Below are positions 23,151 to 23,173 of a stretch of DNA of 23,173 nt, piece by piece. The stretch is taken from assembly GCA_937934355.1 (NCBI GenBank), contig CALGZY010000187.1:1-23173 (forward strand), given 5' to 3'. A model generated the notes under the pieces. It saw nothing but the letters and a program-made list of their open reading frames with translations. It made no database searches and was not told the origin of the DNA. Position 1 is the first letter of the stretch. Each line of letters begins with the position of its first letter. The translations under genes were made by a program, and so were the position numbers. This DNA is from an uncultured Collinsella sp. GTDB taxonomy: Bacteria; Actinomycetota; Coriobacteriia; Coriobacteriales; Coriobacteriaceae.

Positions 23151-23173
23151 GGAGGCCACATTAAGTGGCCTCC
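23151..23173. terminator. Hairpin cut by the right edge
   Basis: GGAGGCCAC (23151-23159) pairs with GTGGCCTCC (23165-23173) around ATTAA. It is probably the terminator of a gene to the right on the minus strand, or a bidirectional one; flanking bases needed to judge are outside the window. Confidence 0.5.

Overview
The window looks like chromosome from a high-GC actinobacterium of the class Coriobacteriia, most likely Collinsella or a close relative. This is inferred from protein character (a divergent second EF-G, 14-helix MFS pumps, an amino-acid ABC system with a twin-arginine lipoprotein), GC-rich codon use and the style of the intergenic repeats. It was not tested against a database. No rRNA, tRNA, prophage, insertion sequence or CRISPR was found.

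Layout. Positions 1-226 hold the 5' end of an unrecognised gene leaving the left edge. From 311 to 3731 are a degenerate sigma-54-activator-like regulator, a YeiH-type membrane protein and a divergent GntR/FCD regulator. glmS (3844-5691) follows. About 270 bases between the glmS promoter region and the next gene are almost entirely palindromic repeats. From 6134 to 13833 lies an accessory transport cluster: an MFS pump, a divergent PRD/BglG-type regulator, an MFS-amidohydrolase operon whose MFS is a paralogue of the first, and a small four-helix membrane protein. Next come a LacI-type regulator, a HAD phosphatase/mutase, a stand-alone larE, a secreted nuclease of the EndA type, a divergent EF-G2, and an operon for an amino-acid ABC importer (binding protein, permease, ATPase).

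How the genes may work together. An 18-base palindrome, consensus TTGCCGTATATACGGCAA, occurs four times, only in intergenic DNA and only in the accessory cluster. In each case a possible -10 box lies 44-45 bases away. This suggests one regulator, perhaps the PRD protein encoded between the sites, controlling both MFS pumps, the amidohydrolase, the small membrane protein and itself. This is the best candidate for an undescribed local system.

Repeats. Two hairpin types share a GGGACAGG core in the loop but have different stems (four copies). Separately, four 15-base words in alternating orientation sit exactly 40 bases apart at 5923-6057. Most convergent gene ends carry strong hairpin terminators.
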